DNA from: Candidatus Saccharimonadota bacterium
Lineage (GTDB): Bacteria; Patescibacteriota; Saccharimonadia; Saccharimonadales; AWTP1-31
NCBI GenBank assembly: GCA_003962975.1
Contig: RXKC01000010.1
Coordinates: 1-41,720, forward strand
Direction: 5' to 3'
DNA: 41,720 nucleotides
Shown: piece after piece, positions 38,809 to 41,720 of the stretch
Layout of the letters: every line of letters starts with the position of its first letter
How positions within the stretch are numbered: the first letter of the stretch is position 1
Notes under the pieces: generated by a model
Databases searched by the model: none
What the model saw: the letters and a program-made list of their open reading frames with translations, nothing else
Told to the model about the DNA's origin: nothing
Position numbers and translations under genes: made by a program

Positions 38809-39515
38809 GATATATGGGCGGTAAGCACAGAAATGCCAAGCATATTCTTCAAACAGTTCTCAAAGATCGGACACCAGGGCAACTTTACGTAGAGCCGTTC
38901 GTTGGTGGATGTAACGTGATTGACAAGGTGAAGGGCGAACGTCTGGCAGCAGACAGCAACGAGAAACTTATCGAAATGTGGAAGGCCCTGCAAGCAGGAT
39001 GGGTTCCCCCGCTTAATGTGAGTGAACAAATGTATCAAGAAATTCGGACCAACGAATCCGATTACGAACCCGCTCTCGTTGCTTTTGTCGCTACAGGATG
39101 CTCCTTTGCTGGAAAATGGTGGGGCGGATATGCCCGCGATAGGATTGGTAATAGAAATTTCTGCGACGAATCGAGGCGAGCAGTGTTAACACAAGTTCAA
39201 ACACTCGACAACGTTAAATTCGTACATTCCGAATTTTTGAACCTAGAAATCCCCGACGGATCTCTCGTATACTGCGATCCACCATACAATGGTGCAACAG
39301 GATATAAAGATGAATTCGACTCACGTACATTCTGGGACTGGTGCGAGCAGTTATCAAAAAATAATACTGTGTATGTCTCGGAGTATAACGCCCCAGCGAA
39401 CTGGCAGACTGTGTGGAGCAAACCCGTGTCATCCTCTTTGACACCAGAGGGATCGGGTAAACGTGGGGTGGAGAAACTTTTCACAATAACCTCTGAGAAT
39501 AACCAATGTTTCTAA
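38805..39515 (+). CDS. DNA adenine (N6) methyltransferase, Dam type
   Basis: The protein has 236 residues. The order of motifs is that of D12-class enzymes: RYMGGKHRNAKHILQTVL, YVEPFVGGCNVIDKV (FxGxG-like SAM site, FVGGC here), SLVYCDPPYNGATGY (DPPY catalytic motif) and FWDWCEQLSKNNTVYVSEYNAP. It would methylate adenine in a short target and protect phage DNA from host restriction or mark it for phage functions. The target sequence cannot be read from the protein. Confidence 0.92.
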   Translation: MRYMGGKHRNAKHILQTVLKDRTPGQLYVEPFVGGCNVIDKVKGERLAADSNEKLIEMWKALQAGWVPPLNVSEQMYQEIRTNESDYEPALVAFVATGCSFAGKWWGGYARDRIGNRNFCDESRRAVLTQVQTLDNVKFVHSEFLNLEIPDGSLVYCDPPYNGATGYKDEFDSRTFWDWCEQLSKNNTVYVSEYNAPANWQTVWSKPVSSSLTPEGSGKRGVEKLFTITSENNQCF

Positions 39516-39736
39516 AGGGCGACGCAGTTACAACACGAGAAGAAATAGACGTCGATATACAAGTCGGCCCCTCCTTTGAGGACACAGTTGCCTTTGTTGT
39601 CCCACAAGGGACTTCTGGTATCATCTCGCGGGTTAAACTAGACGGTGTGGTGTCAGTCGATTTTGTAATCCAGTATAGCCATTTCACGGAAGAGTTAACG
39701 CTCGATGTAGATCAAAACTATTTAGAACACGAGTAA
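39506..39736 (+). CDS. Small beta-rich protein, unknown
   Basis: The protein has 76 residues and overlaps the methylase gene by ten bases. FLKGDAVTTREEIDVDIQVGPSFEDTVAFVVPQGTSGIISRVKLDGVVSVDFVIQ reads as an SH3/KOW-like barrel (KGD.V.......V..GT.G.I). No family assigned. It could be a modifier or partner of the methylase. Confidence 0.62.
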   Translation: MFLKGDAVTTREEIDVDIQVGPSFEDTVAFVVPQGTSGIISRVKLDGVVSVDFVIQYSHFTEELTLDVDQNYLEHE

Positions 39737-39740
39737 TAAA

Positions 39741-40001
39741 ATGTTCGACCTTTTAGAACCAAATCCAGACTGGTTGTATGACCTAGAGGGGTTCGAGCCA
39801 TGGGAGCCAGACGAAGAAGAGGGCGACATCCTTTACGGATGCCACTATTGTGGCGGGGAAGACACCAGATACGACCCGTTCGCTGGCGAACCATGCTGCA
39901 ATGCCTGCTTTAATGATATTATCGGCGGTGACCCAGAAGACGAACCTTTTGTGTGTGGCACAGAGTTAGATGACCTTGATTATGAACCGGAGGATGAGTA
40001 A
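39741..40001 (+). CDS. Acidic zinc-ribbon protein
   Basis: The protein has 86 residues and is extremely acidic. Two CxxC pairs, YGCHYCGGEDTRYDPFAGEPCCNACFND, should bind zinc. A further Cys lies in FVCGTE. Acidic tails such as DDLDYEPEDE suggest mimicry of nucleic acid or a protein interaction. Function unknown. Confidence 0.65.
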   Translation: MFDLLEPNPDWLYDLEGFEPWEPDEEEGDILYGCHYCGGEDTRYDPFAGEPCCNACFNDIIGGDPEDEPFVCGTELDDLDYEPEDE

Positions 40002-40192
40002 TGCTTTTTGTTATCCTTTTCACATATTTTGTTGTTTTATTCGGTACAGGTAAATATGTGTTCGAGAACCTTGAAACAGACACAAATAGAATCAGGCTTT
40101 TAACGGCCACAATCGTTGGTTTACTATGGCCCATTATGTTGCCAGCCATAATGGTGAGCGACCTTTTAGAATGGATGAATAATGAAGAGTGA
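40001..40192 (+). CDS. Small membrane protein with two hydrophobic segments
   Basis: The protein has 63 residues, with a TAATG overlap with the previous stop. The segments MLFVILFTYFVVLFGTGKYV (1-20) and LLTATIVGLLWPIMLPAIMV (about 33-52) are clearly hydrophobic, joined by a charged loop (ENLETDTNRIR). It might be an inner-membrane protein such as an antiholin or exclusion factor. No family recognised. Confidence 0.65.
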   Translation: MLFVILFTYFVVLFGTGKYVFENLETDTNRIRLLTATIVGLLWPIMLPAIMVSDLLEWMNNEE

Positions 40193-40666
40193 AACACCTC
40201 GCCTAACCCCACCGTTAGGCATGTCGAGAGAGACGATGACAGACAAACAGGGCGAAGCTCTAAGTTAATCGAAAAAATTATTAAAACCTCTGAACGTAGA
40301 TCCTGCCGGATGTTGGTTATTGCACCGAATACAGTCAGAGCCGAATTATTATTCTCTAATCTACGGGCAACACTGTCTGAACGAGCTATTACTAACACTA
40401 CCCAGCATTTAAAATTGCTTCTCGACAACGGAACTGAAATAGAAGTTTCCTCTTCGTTCGGCATCGGGCATAATAGAAAATTCGACGCCTTATTTTTCGA
40501 TGATCTAGACTGGGTTCCAGAAGATGTTTTTCAAACAGTTGTCACCTACATCGAGCCATCTACCGAGATAATCGGTGTTATTGAAACACCACATTGGCTT
40601 GTTCAAAGTCTGTATCAACCTAAAGAAAATGTCTTGGTAACTACCGTCGGGGACTTTGAAGATTAA
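40182..40666 (+). CDS. P-loop ATPase-like protein with apparent frameshift
   Basis: The frame from about 40193 to 40666 reads VERDDDRQTGRSSKLIEKIIK (Walker A-like), RMLVIAPNTVRAELLFSNLRATL and DALFFDDLDWVPEDVFQTVV (Walker B-like), so it is a real protein. Yet no ATG, GTG or TTG exists in this frame until 40310, past the Walker A. A well-placed start (ATG at 40182, after GGATGAATA and overlapping the previous stop) opens a different frame that ends at 40268. A -1 shift would join them, either programmed or an indel in the sequence. About 155 residues in all. Confidence 0.6.
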
Positions 40667-41041
40667 ATGACTGATCGAGAAAAGCTTTTCACGGTGACAA
40701 CTTCGGATTGTAAATTCTCATATTTTACAGCAGGCGGTAAAGGTGGTCAGAATCAAAACAAAGTGGCGTCAGCCTGTCGAGTAACGCATCCACCATCCGG
40801 GGCTGTCGGAGAATCAAGAGGATATCGGCATCAACTAGAGAATAAAAGAGCAGCGTGGAAACGCATGGTCGAACACCCGAAAATGAAACTTTGGATTCAA
40901 ATGGAATCCTCGCGACTTCTCGGCATCGAAGATAAAATTAACAAAACCGTTGATGAAGCGATGTTACATAAAAACCTGAAAATAGAAATAAAGGACGCTG
41001 ACGGTCTATGGATAGAAGACAACTCTGAACAGGTCCCTTGA
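40667..41041 (+). CDS. GGQ-type peptidyl-tRNA hydrolase (RF1/ArfB-like)
   Basis: The protein has 124 residues. FTVTTSDCKFSYFTAGGKGGQNQNKVASACRVTHPPSGAVGESRGYRHQLENKRAAWKRM contains the GGQ catalytic motif of class I release factors and ribosome-rescue hydrolases. It has no codon-recognition domain, so it cannot read stop codons as RF1 does. The C-terminal half is helical with acidic ends (LGIEDKINKTVDEAMLHKNLKIEIKDADGLWIED). It would release peptides from stalled ribosomes. Similar proteins occur in actinophages. Confidence 0.88.
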   Translation: MTDREKLFTVTTSDCKFSYFTAGGKGGQNQNKVASACRVTHPPSGAVGESRGYRHQLENKRAAWKRMVEHPKMKLWIQMESSRLLGIEDKINKTVDEAMLHKNLKIEIKDADGLWIEDNSEQVP

Positions 41042-41067
41042 CCCAATACGATGGCCGATGATATACT
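41038..41067 (+). promoter_or_regulatory. Leaderless promoter
   Basis: TTGACC (41038-41043) and TATACT (41062-41067) are 18 bases apart. Six bases separate the -10 from the ATG at 41074, so transcription likely starts at the ATG. The -35 overlaps the end of the upstream gene. Confidence 0.78.
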
Positions 41068-41073
41068 TTTCTC

Positions 41074-41415
41074 ATGGATACGCAAAATAACCCTGCACTC
41101 GAACAGTCCTCTGACAACCTCAAGATAAGCCAACGAACGATAGATCGTATATTGAGAGTCATTGGCGCTATCATGATCCAGTCCACAAAGGATTTGACAC
41201 TAAAAATTACTCAAGATGGCGGGCTGGAATTCAAAACTCTTCTCCCGCAACTTCAAACAGTAGTGAAAATTTACCCAGAGGGGCCGTTTTATTTGACCTC
41301 AACCGAGTCCGGGGATGATTCAGAGAAAGAAATTTACTTAACACAGGAAGAAGAGGAAATGGTTATTCAACGTCTTTTCATAGACGGGATAGAAACACAC
41401 AAGGAGAAGGCATGA
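41074..41415 (+). CDS. Small protein, unknown
   Basis: The protein has 113 residues. The start has no ribosome-binding site, in line with a leaderless mRNA. Its N-terminal half is helical (QRTIDRILRVIGAIMIQSTKDLTLKI); the rest is acidic with EEEEMVIQRLFIDGIETHKEKA. No family recognised. It is coupled to the next gene by an ATGA overlap. Confidence 0.65.
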   Translation: MDTQNNPALEQSSDNLKISQRTIDRILRVIGAIMIQSTKDLTLKITQDGGLEFKTLLPQLQTVVKIYPEGPFYLTSTESGDDSEKEIYLTQEEEEMVIQRLFIDGIETHKEKA

Positions 41416-41558
41416 TAGTTGTGATCATAGGGATACTAGGAATTTTTATTCTCAGCGGCGCACTGGCCATGACAGTTGGACGTATTCTGGAAAGAAACAG
41501 CCCGCTCGACGCTGATAGCGAAGAATACGAAAACTGGCGGAACCAGTACGATCAATGA
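41412..41558 (+). CDS. Small single-pass membrane protein
   Basis: The protein has 48 residues. One hydrophobic segment, MIVVIIGILGIFILSGALAM (1-20), is followed by a charged tail (RILERNSPLDADSEEYENWRNQYDQ). AAGGAG lies shortly before the ATG, which overlaps the previous stop. It could be a small signalling or lysis-related protein. Confidence 0.6.
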   Translation: MIVVIIGILGIFILSGALAMTVGRILERNSPLDADSEEYENWRNQYDQ

Positions 41559-41629
41559 CTACCGATAAAACTTTAGCCGTAGTCGTTGGAAGGTTCCAGA
41601 CAAGACTGCCATCGAGGACGAGATCATAA
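41555..41629 (+). CDS. Very short reading frame, possible nucleotidyltransferase remnant
   Basis: It has 24 codons (MTTDKTLAVVVGRFQTRLPSRTRS), starting by an ATGA overlap and ending in TAATG with the next gene. The segment LAVVVGRFQT is the opening of NadM/NadR-type nucleotidyltransferases (VVVGRFQP), but the chain stops soon after. It may be a remnant, a frameshift or a chance coupling. Confidence 0.35.
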   Translation: MTTDKTLAVVVGRFQTRLPSRTRS

Positions 41630-41720
41630 TGACAGAAGATTGGAAGTCACCCCTTACCTGCGTCTATGGTTTAATAACAAAACCTTTTCTTGGGCAAACA
41701 ATAAAAGAAGCAGCCAAGGA
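41629..41720 (+). CDS. Partial gene at the right edge
   Basis: An ATG at 41629 follows AGGACGAG and overlaps the preceding stop (TAATG). Thirty residues are visible (MTEDWKSPLTCVYGLITKPFLGQT...), and the frame is open to the end of the window. No family can be assigned from this fragment. Confidence 0.45.
   Translation, partial: MTEDWKSPLTCVYGLITKPFLGQTIKEAAK

Noticed and set aside
1-41720. CRISPR array, integrase, transposase or insertion-sequence ends
   Set aside because: No regularly spaced repeats with spacers, no recombinase motifs and no terminal inverted repeats with target duplications were seen.

Overview
The window is a piece of a tailed-phage genome, probably a large siphovirus infecting an actinobacterium. 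The capsid and packaging genes run in the classical order TerS - TerL - portal - protease - scaffold - decoration - major capsid protein - connector - tail. Actinobacterial signs are the ThyX with the long RHR..NEISGRY signature, a WhiG/FliA-type sigma factor, the TerL and portal sequence style, frequent GTG starts and leaderless promoters. Base composition is moderate (roughly mid-40s % GC by eye), so a lower-GC actinobacterial host is possible. The host is inferred, not shown.

Layout. (1) 1-14036, minus strand: virion and packaging genes, from a collagen-like fibre at the left edge back to the terminase. A freestanding homing endonuclease with five tandem DNA-binding-type repeats sits just after the capsid gene, and the terminase carries two inteins. 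(2) 14054-21249, minus strand: eight tightly coupled sugar-transfer genes (two GT-B enzymes, a GT47-GT2 fusion, four GT-A enzymes and an FkbM methyltransferase), likely for glycosylating the virion. (3) 21239-25435, minus strand: Holliday-junction-type nuclease, holin-like protein, winged-helix protein, class II ribonucleotide reductase and sigma factor. (4) 25436-26721: a 1.3-kb gene-free divergent hub. Its left part has iteron-like repeats and AT-rich DNA, suggesting an origin or regulatory region; its right part (about 26135-26668) folds into many helices and looks like a large structured noncoding RNA directly upstream of a small HNH gene. (5) 26722-41720, mostly plus strand: DNA ligase, metallophosphoesterase, ThyX, another glycosyltransferase, ParB-like protein, thioredoxin, lysins, SGNH hydrolase, Dam methylase, a GGQ release-factor-like protein and many small proteins. 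Two minus-strand islands interrupt it (29835-31143: Cys-rich protein, DUF192, M15 endolysin; 33501-35966: unknown protein and PIN-PhoH).

How the parts work together. RNR, thioredoxin and ThyX form a dNTP module, with ligase and the junction nuclease for DNA processing. The sigma factor, PhoH and the GGQ protein point to control of host transcription, RNA and stalled ribosomes. M15 endolysin, transglycosylase, holin candidate, lipoprotein and SGNH hydrolase are the envelope-acting set. Several sigma70-type promoters (TTGACA..TATAAT/TATACT) are visible; three place the start codon where transcription should begin, giving leaderless mRNAs. I see no tRNA genes, CRISPR array, integrase or transposase.
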